From assembly GCA_030731635.1 (NCBI GenBank), contig JANQTR010000164.1, forward strand, positions 1-13,751: a stretch of DNA of 13,751 nt, written 5' to 3'. This DNA is from Erythrobacter sp. (GTDB lineage: Bacteria; Pseudomonadota; Alphaproteobacteria; Sphingomonadales; Sphingomonadaceae). Each line of letters opens with the position of its first letter. Positions within the stretch are counted from its first letter, which is position 1. The position numbers were made by a program, and so were the translations under genes. Positions 1 through 8,244 of the stretch are shown here, piece after piece. The notes beneath the pieces are model-generated. The model did no database searches, was not told the DNA's origin, and saw only the letters and a program-made list of their open reading frames with translations.

Positions 1-785
1 GCGGCAAGGTCAGCCACCCAGCGCGAAAGGTTGCGTCCCGGAGAATCGTTTTCGCCGCCGAACCGGGTCTGCGCCGCGCGCAGTCGCTCGGTCAGGTCGG
101 CGCGCGGGCCTTCGGAGAACACCCGCACCACATTGGGCTCGCAATAGCCGTCTTTGCCGCAAGAGTTGCCGACGATGTCGTTGTTGAGCACTGCCTTGAC
201 GGTAAAGCCCTGCGCGGTGGCCCAATCGGCCAGAATGCGTCCGCCGAACAGGCCCTGCTCCTCACCCGAAAGCAGAGCGTAGATGATGGTTGATGGGTAT
301 TTGGTAGCAGACAACGCCCGCGCCGCTTCAAGCACCAACGCGCTGCCTGAACCGTCGTCGTTCGCGCCCGGCGCATCGGATGTCGCATCCATTGCATCGG
401 ACACGCGGCTGTCGATGTGACCCTGTACGATCACGACTTCGTTGGGACGTTCGGTGCCGCGCTGGATCGCTACCGCGTTACGGATCAGGGTTGCGGCAGG
501 AATTCGGCGGCCATCGGGTTCGACCACTTCGCCTACGGGCATCACGTCAAGACAATCGCCACACGCCGTGCCAATTCGCCGGAGTTCATCGAGCGCCCAG
601 TTGACTGCTGCGCCGATCCCACGATTGGGATCATCCTGCACCGACAAGGTGTGGCGCGTACCGAAGCCGACCAGCGTTTCGACATCGCTGCGCAGGCGAT
701 CTTCGGAAACAGAATCAGCCGGGTTGGTTTGGGCCGCAAGCGGGGCGGCGGCGAAAGCGGCGAGCAAAAGGGCACGTTTGATCAT
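1..785 (-). CDS. Exported M28-family zinc metallopeptidase (C-terminus cut off by window edge)
   Basis: This is probably a secreted or periplasmic aminopeptidase-type M28 peptidase that removes residues from peptides using two zinc ions. The first 261 codons are visible. Residues 1-19 form a signal peptide (MIKR, then an Ala/Leu-rich core, then PLAAQ). Zinc and catalytic motifs appear in family order: GHIDSR (His123), GANDDGSGSA (Asp143/144, the bridging position), LSGEEQG (Glu175 general base and Glu176) and NNDIVG (Asp203). The final zinc His would lie beyond the left edge. Two cysteine pairs (Cys75/Cys78 and Cys209/Cys215) could form disulfides after export. The ATG at 783-785 is chosen because it puts the signal peptide at the N-terminus; its ribosome-binding site is weak. 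It starts 37 bases after the proS stop and may be read through from proS. The family is clear; the substrate is unknown. Confidence 0.9.
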   Translation of the reverse strand, partial: MIKRALLLAAFAAAPLAAQTNPADSVSEDRLRSDVETLVGFGTRHTLSVQDDPNRGIGAAVNWALDELRRIGTACGDCLDVMPVGEVVEPDGRRIPAATLIRNAVAIQRGTERPNEVVIVQGHIDSRVSDAMDATSDAPGANDDGSGSALVLEAARALSATKYPSTIIYALLSGEEQGLFGGRILADWATAQGFTVKAVLNNDIVGNSCGKDGYCEPNVVRVFSEGPRADLTERLRAAQTRFGGENDSPGRNLSRWVADLA

Positions 786-822
786 GCGCCCTGTCTGCCC
801 GCCCCTTGCCGTGGACGCAAGC

Positions 823-2367
823 CTAGTAGGCGCGCGCGATCAAAATCCGCTCCACAGCCGCTGCGCCGGTGAAGATGCAGGCGCCTGAGGCTGCCTCACC
901 GCCGCGCGGCACATTGCGGATGGTGAGTTTCAAGGCCTTTAACTTCTCGACCACCGCTTCCAATGCTGCGCCGGTCGGTTTGGCCCATTCGACTTCGACC
1001 CAGCCCGGATATTTCCCGCCATTTTCAAAATGATCGACTACCGCCGCCCACGCGGTCACGCCGCGGGTGATATTGGCATCGCGGCGCACGCGCGCTTCAT
1101 TGTAGAGCGCGTTCTGAATAGCTTCGAGCATCACACCTGCTTCGGCTACGAAATCGCCGTGAGCGGGATAGGTGAAGGCCGGTTTGCCATTGGCGGCATT
1201 CCACAATTGGTCGCGGCGCAGGACGGCAATCTTGCCTTCGGCCATATCGCGCGGGCCGACTTCGACGATGATCGGCGCGCCCTTGCGGACCCAATCCCAG
1301 CGCTTTGCCGCAGCCTTGCCGGGTTTGGTGTCGAGCAGCACACGCACTTTTTCGCCAAGCGCTGTTTGTCCAGTCAAAGCGGCCCGCACACCCTCACAAT
1401 AAGCGATCAGTTCAGCATCCTCGGGCGCTTCACGCAGCATTGGGATGATGATGATCTGCTGCGGCGCAATGGCGGGCGGCACGCGCAGGCCATCATCGTC
1501 GCCATGGGTCATGATCACACCGCCGATCAGCCGCGTCGACACACCCCAGCTGGTGGTGTGGCAATATTGCTGGGCGCCCTCACGGTCCTGATACTGGATG
1601 CCCGCAGCATGGGCAAAATTGGTGCCAAGATAATGCGACGTGCCCGCTTGCAGCGCCTTGCCATCCTGCATCATTGCTTCGATCGACCAGGTCTCAGCCG
1701 CACCGGGAAAACGCTCGTTCTCGGGCTTCTCGCCCGCGATCACGGGGAGCGCGAGGTCATCTTCAGCGCAGGCGCGGTACATTTCCAGCGCGCGGTGGGT
1801 TTCGGCCAGTGCCTGATCGCGGTTTTCGTGCGCGGTGTGGCCTTCCTGCCAGAGGAATTCGCTGGTGCGCAGGAACATCCGCGTGCGCATTTCCCAGCGC
1901 ACGACATTGGCCCACTGGTTGGTTAGCAAGGGCAGATCGCGCCATGACTGGATCCAGCGCGCCATTGCATCGCCGATGATCGTTTCCGAGGTTGGGCGCA
2001 CCACCAGCGGCTCTTCCAGCTTGGCGGTGGGGTCGGGAATCAACCCGCCCTTGCCATCCGAAATCAGGCGGTGATGGGTAACCACCGCCATTTCCTTGGC
2101 GAAGCCTTCGACGTGCTCCGCCTCACGCGTGAAATTGGAGAGCGGGATGAACAGCGGGAAGTAGCAATTTTGCACGCCCGCCGCCTTGATCCGGTCGTCC
2201 ATCAACCGTTGAATGCGTTCCCAGATGCCGTAGCCCCACGGCTTGATCACCATGCAGCCGCGCACGCCCGATTCTTCGGCGAGGTCAGCAGCGCTGATGA
2301 CTTCCTGATACCATTTGGCAAAGTCGTCTTCGCGCTTGATGGTGAGCGCGTGGCGGATTTGGGACAC
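823..2367 (-). CDS. proS: Prolyl-tRNA synthetase, short archaeal/eukaryal-type (no editing insert)
   Basis: This cytoplasmic enzyme charges tRNA-Pro with proline at the cost of ATP. The 514-residue protein has the class II core: RPTSETIIG (about 124-132), motif 2 RWEMRTRMFLRTSEFLWQEG (157-176) and motif 3 with MTHGDDDGLRVPP (286-298). It is followed by the anticodon-binding domain (about 305-410) and a C-terminal domain. The roughly 180-residue editing insert of standard bacterial ProRS between motifs 2 and 3 is absent. The protein ends in Tyr, as the type with the extra C-terminal domain does. That domain (about 428-514) keeps only Cys497, so the zinc site of archaeal relatives looks lost. 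The start is GTG at 2365-2367, giving VSQIRHALTIKRED at the N-terminus, preceded by AGGA at 9 bases spacing. An upstream in-frame ATG would add 68 unrelated residues running into phaR. The gene lies 58 bases after phaR. Confidence 0.96.
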   Translation of the reverse strand: MSQIRHALTIKREDDFAKWYQEVISAADLAEESGVRGCMVIKPWGYGIWERIQRLMDDRIKAAGVQNCYFPLFIPLSNFTREAEHVEGFAKEMAVVTHHRLISDGKGGLIPDPTAKLEEPLVVRPTSETIIGDAMARWIQSWRDLPLLTNQWANVVRWEMRTRMFLRTSEFLWQEGHTAHENRDQALAETHRALEMYRACAEDDLALPVIAGEKPENERFPGAAETWSIEAMMQDGKALQAGTSHYLGTNFAHAAGIQYQDREGAQQYCHTTSWGVSTRLIGGVIMTHGDDDGLRVPPAIAPQQIIIIPMLREAPEDAELIAYCEGVRAALTGQTALGEKVRVLLDTKPGKAAAKRWDWVRKGAPIIVEVGPRDMAEGKIAVLRRDQLWNAANGKPAFTYPAHGDFVAEAGVMLEAIQNALYNEARVRRDANITRGVTAWAAVVDHFENGGKYPGWVEVEWAKPTGAALEAVVEKLKALKLTIRNVPRGGEAASGACIFTGAAAVERILIARAY

Positions 2368-2391
2368 GAACGGGTTTCCTGCTTGAACGGC

Positions 2392-2408
2392 TGCGGCCCT
2401 GTGCCGCA
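2392..2408 (-). other. Small hairpin in the phaR-proS gap
   Basis: A perfect 6-bp stem TGCGGC/GCCGCA encloses a 5-base loop. It lies between the phaR stop and the proS GTG start, about 25 bases upstream of the start. No run of T follows it on the minus strand, so it is not a typical intrinsic terminator. It could shape the proS leader or mark an mRNA processing site. The structure is seen directly; any function is a guess. Confidence 0.35.
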
Positions 2409-2425
2409 AACGCGCCCCGATTGCC

Positions 2426-3013
2426 TTATTTGCTGAGGTCGTCCAGCTTCTTTTGCATTGCGGCCATCTGATCACGCAGCTGGGCAAGCTCGTCATTCGC
2501 GGGCGCACCGGAGCTTGGCGCAGGCGCAGCGGGCGTGTCCTTGCCCTTAGCAACGCCAGGCAGGAACACATCCGCCGCCGCGCGCATCATCGCCATGTTG
2601 GTTTCATGGATGGCGGTGAAGGGATTACTGGTGAGCCCCTTGCCAAAAGCTTCGCGAATTTTTGTCTGATTATCGCGGAAATTGGCCATGCTCGCTTCGA
2701 GATAGGATGGCATCAGCGATTGCATCGAATTGCCGTACATCCCGATCAGCTGCCGCAAAAAGCTGACGGGCAGCATTTGCTCGCCATTGGCTTCTTCATC
2801 CATGATGATCTGGGTCAGGATCGAATGGGTAATGTCATCCCCACTCTTCGCATCAAGCACCTGAAATTCGACATTTTCGCGCACCATCCGCGCAAGATCT
2901 TCGAGCGTGATGTAGCTTGACGAGGCTGTGTTATACAGTCGGCGGTTGGCGTATTTCTTGATGATGATGGCATCGCCTGCTTGGCCTGATGCTGCTTTTG
3001 CTCTGCCGACCAT
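2426..3013 (-). CDS. phaR: Polyhydroxyalkanoate synthesis regulator PhaR
   Basis: PhaR is a DNA-binding repressor that senses polyhydroxyalkanoate (PHA) granules. In characterised relatives it represses phasin genes and its own gene, and it leaves DNA when it binds nascent polymer. The 195-residue protein has the N-terminal PHB/PHA accumulation DNA-binding domain at about 16-75, including IIIKKYANRRLYNTASSSYI. The PHB-binding helical segment follows at about 80-115 (MLPVSFLRQLIGMYGNSMQS). An Ala/Pro-rich linker leads to a short C-terminal coiled coil (about 174-195, DELAQLRDQMAAMQKKLDDL). The ATG at 3011-3013 is supported by GAGGT at 9 bases spacing. No PHA synthase or phasin gene is visible here, so its targets lie elsewhere. 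The 86-base gap to the upstream alr gene holds a candidate self-operator. Confidence 0.95.
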   Translation of the reverse strand: MVGRAKAASGQAGDAIIIKKYANRRLYNTASSSYITLEDLARMVRENVEFQVLDAKSGDDITHSILTQIIMDEEANGEQMLPVSFLRQLIGMYGNSMQSLMPSYLEASMANFRDNQTKIREAFGKGLTSNPFTAIHETNMAMMRAAADVFLPGVAKGKDTPAAPAPSSGAPANDELAQLRDQMAAMQKKLDDLSK

Positions 3014-3060
3014 GCGAATGTGACCTCGATCTCTTTCTTGTTGATCGCTTACCTTAGCAC

Positions 3061-3080
3061 CTGCACAAGCTGCGGTGCAA
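3061..3080 (-). promoter_or_regulatory. Candidate PhaR operator upstream of phaR
   Basis: The alr-phaR gap contains a TGC-rich dyad: TGCAC (3062-3066) and GTGCA (3075-3079) form a perfect 5-bp inverted repeat with an 8-base spacer. Within it, CTGCGGTGCAA (3070-3080) matches CTGC-N3-GCAG, the PhaR target I recall for Rhodobacter sphaeroides, at 7 of 8 fixed bases. On the minus strand a weak promoter can be drawn with TTGCAC at 3080-3075 as -35 and TAAGGT 18 bases downstream as -10, so a bound repressor would cover the -35 element. The dyad and motif match are seen; autoregulation is inferred from family knowledge. Confidence 0.45.
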
Positions 3081-3099
3081 CATCGCGCAAGTCGATTGA

Positions 3100-4152
3100 T
3101 CAGATTGCCCGTAACCTGCGCCCGATGACAGTGAGCATTTCATACGGCGAAAGCGAATTTTGCTGCGCAGCATCGGTAATGTTCCACGGCACGTCCAGCC
3201 AGTCTCCGGCAGACAGCTCGGGCGCGGCGGTCAGATCGACGACCACCATGTCCATCGACACCTTGCCGAGGATGGGGAGGCGGCGACCTTCGTAGTGCAA
3301 GGCATTGCCGGGTCCGCGGCTGCGCAGGAACCCGTCAGCATACCCCAATGAGACCGTGCCAACCGCCATGGCCGCAGGTGCAGTAAAAGCCGCGTTGTAG
3401 CCAACGCTGTCCCCTGCGCTTAGCATCCGGGTTTGCAGGATCGCCGCCTGAACCTGTGCCACTGGACGGATCGCGCTCACCAGCTCAGCGCGCGGGACAC
3501 CGCCATAAAGCGCCAGCCCAGGGCGTGTTAAATCAAGCGCATAGCCAGACCCCAGCCCGATCCCTGCGCTGTTGGCGAGGCTCAATCGGCGATGCGTAAT
3601 CGCACCCGCCACCCCGCGCAGTGCGGCCAATTGCCGCGCGTTCATCGGGCTGTCTTCGTCAGCGCAGGCGAGGTGGCTCATCAGGATATCGATGTCGAGC
3701 GCTGCGATTCGCGGGTCTCCCGCCTCCCCCACTGCGATGCCAAGGCGGCTGATGCCGGTGTCCACCATCAGATGACAACGCCCTCCCCCGCTGGCGGTCC
3801 ACCGTTCGGCCTGATCGAGTGAGTTGATTACTGGCACTGCACCGGTCGCGCGGGCATAGTCACACTCGGCACCGCTCAGAACCCCATGCAAGACAGATAC
3901 TTGATTGGGCGGAACATGCGCAGCAACGGTCGCTACCTCGCTCCAGTGGGCGACGAAAAACGTCTCGCACCCGGCATCACGCAGCACCGGAACGCAGGCA
4001 TCAACGCCCAGCCCATAACAATCCGCCTTGACCGCGGCCCCTGCTTTAGCGGCGCCCGAAAGGGTATCTAAAGCACGCCAGTTGGCAGCAAGGGCACCCC
4101 TGTCGATGGTCAAGCGAAGGCTGGAGGGGGGCAAGATCGGCTTATCAGTCAT
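3100..4152 (-). CDS. alr: Alanine racemase
   Basis: This PLP enzyme interconverts L- and D-alanine in the cytoplasm and supplies D-Ala for peptidoglycan. The 350-residue protein has the Alr barrel with the PLP lysine Lys42 in AVKADCYGLG (the family usually reads KANAYG or KADAYG). Further family motifs follow: VDTGISRLG, SLANSAGIG and RPGLALYGG. The segment VGYNAAFTA carries the catalytic Tyr that acts across the dimer, then come SLGYADGF and GKVSMDMVVVDL. The ATG at 4150-4152 is preferred; it overlaps the transporter stop in ATGACTGA. An in-frame TTG two codons upstream is possible but has no ribosome-binding site either. Translation is probably coupled to the transporter upstream. Length and motifs are complete, so the enzyme should be active. 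Confidence 0.95.
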   Translation of the reverse strand: MTDKPILPPSSLRLTIDRGALAANWRALDTLSGAAKAGAAVKADCYGLGVDACVPVLRDAGCETFFVAHWSEVATVAAHVPPNQVSVLHGVLSGAECDYARATGAVPVINSLDQAERWTASGGGRCHLMVDTGISRLGIAVGEAGDPRIAALDIDILMSHLACADEDSPMNARQLAALRGVAGAITHRRLSLANSAGIGLGSGYALDLTRPGLALYGGVPRAELVSAIRPVAQVQAAILQTRMLSAGDSVGYNAAFTAPAAMAVGTVSLGYADGFLRSRGPGNALHYEGRRLPILGKVSMDMVVVDLTAAPELSAGDWLDVPWNITDAAQQNSLSPYEMLTVIGRRLRAI

Positions 4153-5776
4153 CGGCAAAGTCTGTCGGCGGGCCGGATGGCAACCCCCACCACGCCACCA
4201 GCAGTCCGAACCCGACCACCGCCATTGTGTACCACAGCCCGGAATAGATATCGCCGGTGCGCGCCACGATCACGCCCGCGATCAAAGGCAGGAAGCCGCC
4301 AAGATAGCCTGCGCCGATGTGGTAGGGAATAGACATTGATGAATAGCGGATGCGCGGCGGGAACATCTCTGACAAAAGCGCCGCGACCGAACCATAGGTC
4401 AGCGCCGACAGCATTCCCAACGCCAGCAACACAGCCACAATGCCGATGATGTTGGCAGCCGCTGGCCGCTGCTTGGCAAAGTCGAAGCCATATTGCCCCA
4501 GTGCCGCCTGTATCCCCATTTTGCGGGCTGCACCGTCGGTCAACCACGCTGGATCGATCGCAACCGCATTGCCCCCAGCGCTCAGCGACAGTTCAGCGCT
4601 CGGCACCAACTGGTAAGGCACGCCTGATGCGGTGAGCGTTTCGAGCACTTTGCCGCAATCTGTCTGTTCGCGCTGGAACAGCTCGGCGAAGGGATCGGTC
4701 TCGCACGCCGGCCCGCTGACGACGATGGGCGTGCGTTCCGCCGCATCGGCCAGCGCCGGGTTTGCGAGACTGCCCATCATCCAGAACAACGGGAACAACA
4801 GCGCCAGCGTGGCGGCTGCGCCAATGATGATCGGCAATTTGCGTCCGACCCGGTCCGACCATTTGCCGACGAAGATATAAAACGTCATCACGATCAGGCC
4901 CGATACCAGCAGGATCAGTTCCACCGTCAGATCATCGACATGCATCGGCCCGCGCAAAAAGCTCATCCCTGAGAAAAACGCGGTGTACCAGATCGTCGTC
5001 AGGATCCCGGTTATCCCGAACAGAGCGACGAACAATCGCTTGGGATTGCCGGGGTAGGTGAGGCTTTCGACAAACGGATTGCCCGAAGTCTCCCCCGCTT
5101 CCTTCATCGCCTGAAACACCGGGCTTTCCGACAGTTTCAGCCGCATCCACAGCGATATGGCGAGCAGGATGATCGACAGCAGGAACGGCACACGCCAGCC
5201 CCATGCTTCAAAGGCATCGACCGGGATCAGGAACCGGCAGGCCAGCACCACGATGATCGACAGCACAAAGCCCCCGGCAACGCTCGCCTGAATGAAACTG
5301 GTGTAATAGCCGCGCTTTTCCGGCGGCGCGTGTTCGGCGACGTAAATCGCTGCGCCGCCATATTCCCCGCCCAGCGCAAGGCCCTGGATCACCCGTAGCA
5401 GAATGACGATGATCGGCGCCGCTATCCCGATCGTATCGACCGTGGGAATAAATCCGACCCCTGCCGTGGCAATGCCCATCAGCGTGACGGTAACAAGAAA
5501 GGTGTATTTGCGTCCAAGCCTATCGCCTAGAAATCCGAACAGGATCGCGCCCAGCGGACGAAAGGCAAACCCCACCGCAAAGGTTGACCATACCAGCAAC
5601 AGGCCCAGCGTTTCGTTGTCGGTGGCGTAAAACGCATCTTTCAGGATGTAGGCGAGCGTGCCGTAAATGAAGAAATCGTACCATTCGAAGATGGTGCCCG
5701 CGCTGGATGCGCCGATCACGAGCCGGATTTCCTGCTCACTCGGCTCACGCGCGGCGAGCGCTTGGGCTTCGGCCAT
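4145..5776 (-). CDS. MFS transporter, metabolite:H+ symporter (MHS) type, with large periplasmic insert
   Basis: This is an inner-membrane proton-coupled symporter of the ProP/KgtP/ShiA-like MHS family; its substrate is unknown. Of 543 residues, about 440 form the usual 12 helices. Signature motifs: FEWYDFFIYG in helix 1 (about 30-39), RPLGAILFGFLGDRLGRK in loop 2-3 (73-90), RVIQGLALGGEYGGA in helix 4 (128-142), and GKWSDRVGRK in loop 8-9 (304-313). Between helices 9 and 10 lies an unusual soluble stretch of about 100 residues (336-438) containing Cys358 and Cys374, predicted periplasmic. The ATG at 5774-5776 is chosen because MAEAQALAAREPSEQEIRLV reads like a family N-terminus and AGGGG lies upstream; an in-frame ATG at 5810-5812 is the alternative (555 residues). 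It follows the scaffold gene by 58 bases and overlaps alr by 8 bases. Confidence 0.9.
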   Translation of the reverse strand: MAEAQALAAREPSEQEIRLVIGASSAGTIFEWYDFFIYGTLAYILKDAFYATDNETLGLLLVWSTFAVGFAFRPLGAILFGFLGDRLGRKYTFLVTVTLMGIATAGVGFIPTVDTIGIAAPIIVILLRVIQGLALGGEYGGAAIYVAEHAPPEKRGYYTSFIQASVAGGFVLSIIVVLACRFLIPVDAFEAWGWRVPFLLSIILLAISLWMRLKLSESPVFQAMKEAGETSGNPFVESLTYPGNPKRLFVALFGITGILTTIWYTAFFSGMSFLRGPMHVDDLTVELILLVSGLIVMTFYIFVGKWSDRVGRKLPIIIGAAATLALLFPLFWMMGSLANPALADAAERTPIVVSGPACETDPFAELFQREQTDCGKVLETLTASGVPYQLVPSAELSLSAGGNAVAIDPAWLTDGAARKMGIQAALGQYGFDFAKQRPAAANIIGIVAVLLALGMLSALTYGSVAALLSEMFPPRIRYSSMSIPYHIGAGYLGGFLPLIAGVIVARTGDIYSGLWYTMAVVGFGLLVAWWGLPSGPPTDFADD

Positions 5777-5834
5777 GTCTCTCAATCCCCTTGGCAGGCC
5801 CTTGCGGCCCATCTCCTGACGAAAACTCCTAGCG

Positions 5835-6278
5835 TCAGGCTGCGTTGCTTGAAAGCGCCATGCACGCCGCCGTCCACGGCAACATCAACGCGCCATGGCG
5901 GCCTGGGTGAGCCAGCGCGGGCGCGATCAGTTCAATCCCGGGCCAGTCGGGCAGCACGCCTGTGCCTGCCAACCACTGGTGAAGCGCGTCGGTTGTGGCA
6001 GTAATGGCCGCTACGTCCGTACCTTCGGCACCGCGCGCGAGCAGCATCGCCGATGCTTGCCCGATTGCACAGGCGCTGACCCGCAGCCCGATCTTGCCGA
6101 TCCGATCATCCGCGTGCAGCGCTAAACCGATTGTAATCACGCTGCCGCAGCTTCGCGATCGTGCCTCGGCCTGCAAAGGCAAGGTGGGATCAAACGGAAA
6201 TTGCACCAGCCCAGTCGCCAGCGCCAGCATATCAGGTGTGTAAAGCTTGGTAGCACGCGCCGTCGCCACGGCGGTCAC
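5835..6278 (-). CDS. NifU/IscU-like iron-sulfur scaffold homologue
   Basis: This 147-residue protein resembles the N-terminal NifU/IscU/SufU domain on which Fe-S clusters are assembled before transfer. Two cluster-type cysteines align by context: Cys44 in RSRSCGSV (family ACGD) and Cys70 in SACAIGQAS (family GCGSAIASS). The third, normally HCS, seems to be RHG (His128-Gly129), so a cluster ligand is missing; Cys139 lies ten residues later and might substitute. It may therefore be a variant scaffold or a protein that has lost cluster assembly. The start is GTG at 6276-6278, sharing GTGA with the cvpA stop, with GGGAA just upstream, so translation is probably coupled. No iscS, sufS or sufBCD partner is in the window. 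The family call is moderately sure, the function less so. Confidence 0.72.
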   Translation of the reverse strand: MTAVATARATKLYTPDMLALATGLVQFPFDPTLPLQAEARSRSCGSVITIGLALHADDRIGKIGLRVSACAIGQASAMLLARGAEGTDVAAITATTDALHQWLAGTGVLPDWPGIELIAPALAHPGRHGALMLPWTAACMALSSNAA

Positions 6279-6820
6279 TTCCCGGCGCGGGCCGCTGCGG
6301 CCTCCCGCGCGTCAGATTCGCGGCGCAGTTGGTCGCGTTTGACTGCGATCATCGGCACCAGCTGGCTCGAAAAGGCATCAGCTGCGGGATAGGTTCGCGC
6401 CGTGGTGATCCATGACGGGCGGCCTTTGAAGCCCCACGATCCGTCGAACCCGATCATCAGCACGGAGAAGGCGAAAATCGCGATCAGCGCGCCTTTGACC
6501 GCGCCAAACCCGAACCCGAGCACCCGGTCAATCGGCCCGAGGATCGCCCCATCCGAAGCGCCGCTTGCCGTGCCGATGATCACTTTCATCGCGGCATAGG
6601 GGATCAGCAACAGCAAGGTGAACGCCAGAATCGGGGTCGCCGGTTCGGCGCTGTAGAGGTTGCGTAGCGCATTGGTGAGATAGGGGTGAAGGAAATGCAG
6701 CGCCAAGGCTGCCATGATCCACGCAGCGAGTGACAGAACCTCCTGCACTAACCCACGCATGAAACCGCCAGCAGCAGCGACGCCGACGATGATGACGATG
6801 ATGATATCGAGCAAAGCCAT
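6275..6820 (-). CDS. cvpA: CvpA family membrane protein
   Basis: This small inner-membrane protein of the CvpA family is linked in other bacteria to colicin V production, envelope stress tolerance and, by position, purine synthesis; its biochemistry is unsettled. The 181-residue protein has four hydrophobic segments at about 4-20, 28-48, 62-83 and 101-124. The family signature is GPIDRVLGFGFGAVKG (95-110). A charged, Ala/Arg-rich tail (about 160-181) is probably cytoplasmic. The ATG at 6818-6820 starts 11 bases after the radA stop, and its stop overlaps the next start in GTGA. The radA-cvpA pair is common in alphaproteobacteria, where purF often follows. Here a NifU-like gene follows instead. 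Confidence 0.92.
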   Translation of the reverse strand: MALLDIIIVIIVGVAAAGGFMRGLVQEVLSLAAWIMAALALHFLHPYLTNALRNLYSAEPATPILAFTLLLLIPYAAMKVIIGTASGASDGAILGPIDRVLGFGFGAVKGALIAIFAFSVLMIGFDGSWGFKGRPSWITTARTYPAADAFSSQLVPMIAVKRDQLRRESDAREAAAARAGK

Positions 6821-6831
6821 GCCCGCAGTGA

Positions 6832-8211
<1,380 letters not shown>

Positions 8212-8229
8212 AGTTGTGCGCAGTAACCA

Positions 8230-8244
8230 GAACAGATGACGAAC
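8230..8244 (-). promoter_or_regulatory. Putative LexA (SOS) box in the radA / patatin divergent promoter
   Basis: On the plus strand the gap reads GAACAGATGACGAAC, i.e. GAAC (8230-8233), seven bases, GAAC (8241-8244). On the minus strand this is GTTC-N7-GTTC, the direct-repeat LexA operator established for alphaproteobacteria such as Caulobacter, Rhodobacter and Rhizobium. All eight fixed bases match. It ends 18 bases upstream of the radA start codon, and its first half overlaps a possible radA -35 (TTGCGT). It also overlaps a possible -35 of the divergent patatin gene (ATGACG at 8236-8241, 18-base spacer, TAGGCT at 8260-8265). LexA bound here could repress both directions. The motif is seen; binding is inferred. 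Confidence 0.62.

Noticed and set aside
1030..1926. Open frame of 298 codons on the plus strand opposite proS
   Set aside because: It lies wholly antisense to the strongly conserved proS. High-GC genes commonly leave such mirror frames, and its product resembles no protein family I know.
2368..2571. A 68-residue N-terminal extension of ProRS starting at 2571
   Set aside because: The extra residues are unlike any ProRS, are coded inside the end of phaR, and would bypass the well-spaced AGGA before the GTG at 2367.
2453..2920. Open frame of 155 codons on the plus strand opposite phaR
   Set aside because: It is a mirror frame of a confident gene, with no ribosome-binding site or family motif.
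6785..6812. Run of GAT/GAC-like triplets resembling a trinucleotide repeat
   Set aside because: It encodes the Ile/Val-rich first membrane helix of CvpA, so protein composition explains it.
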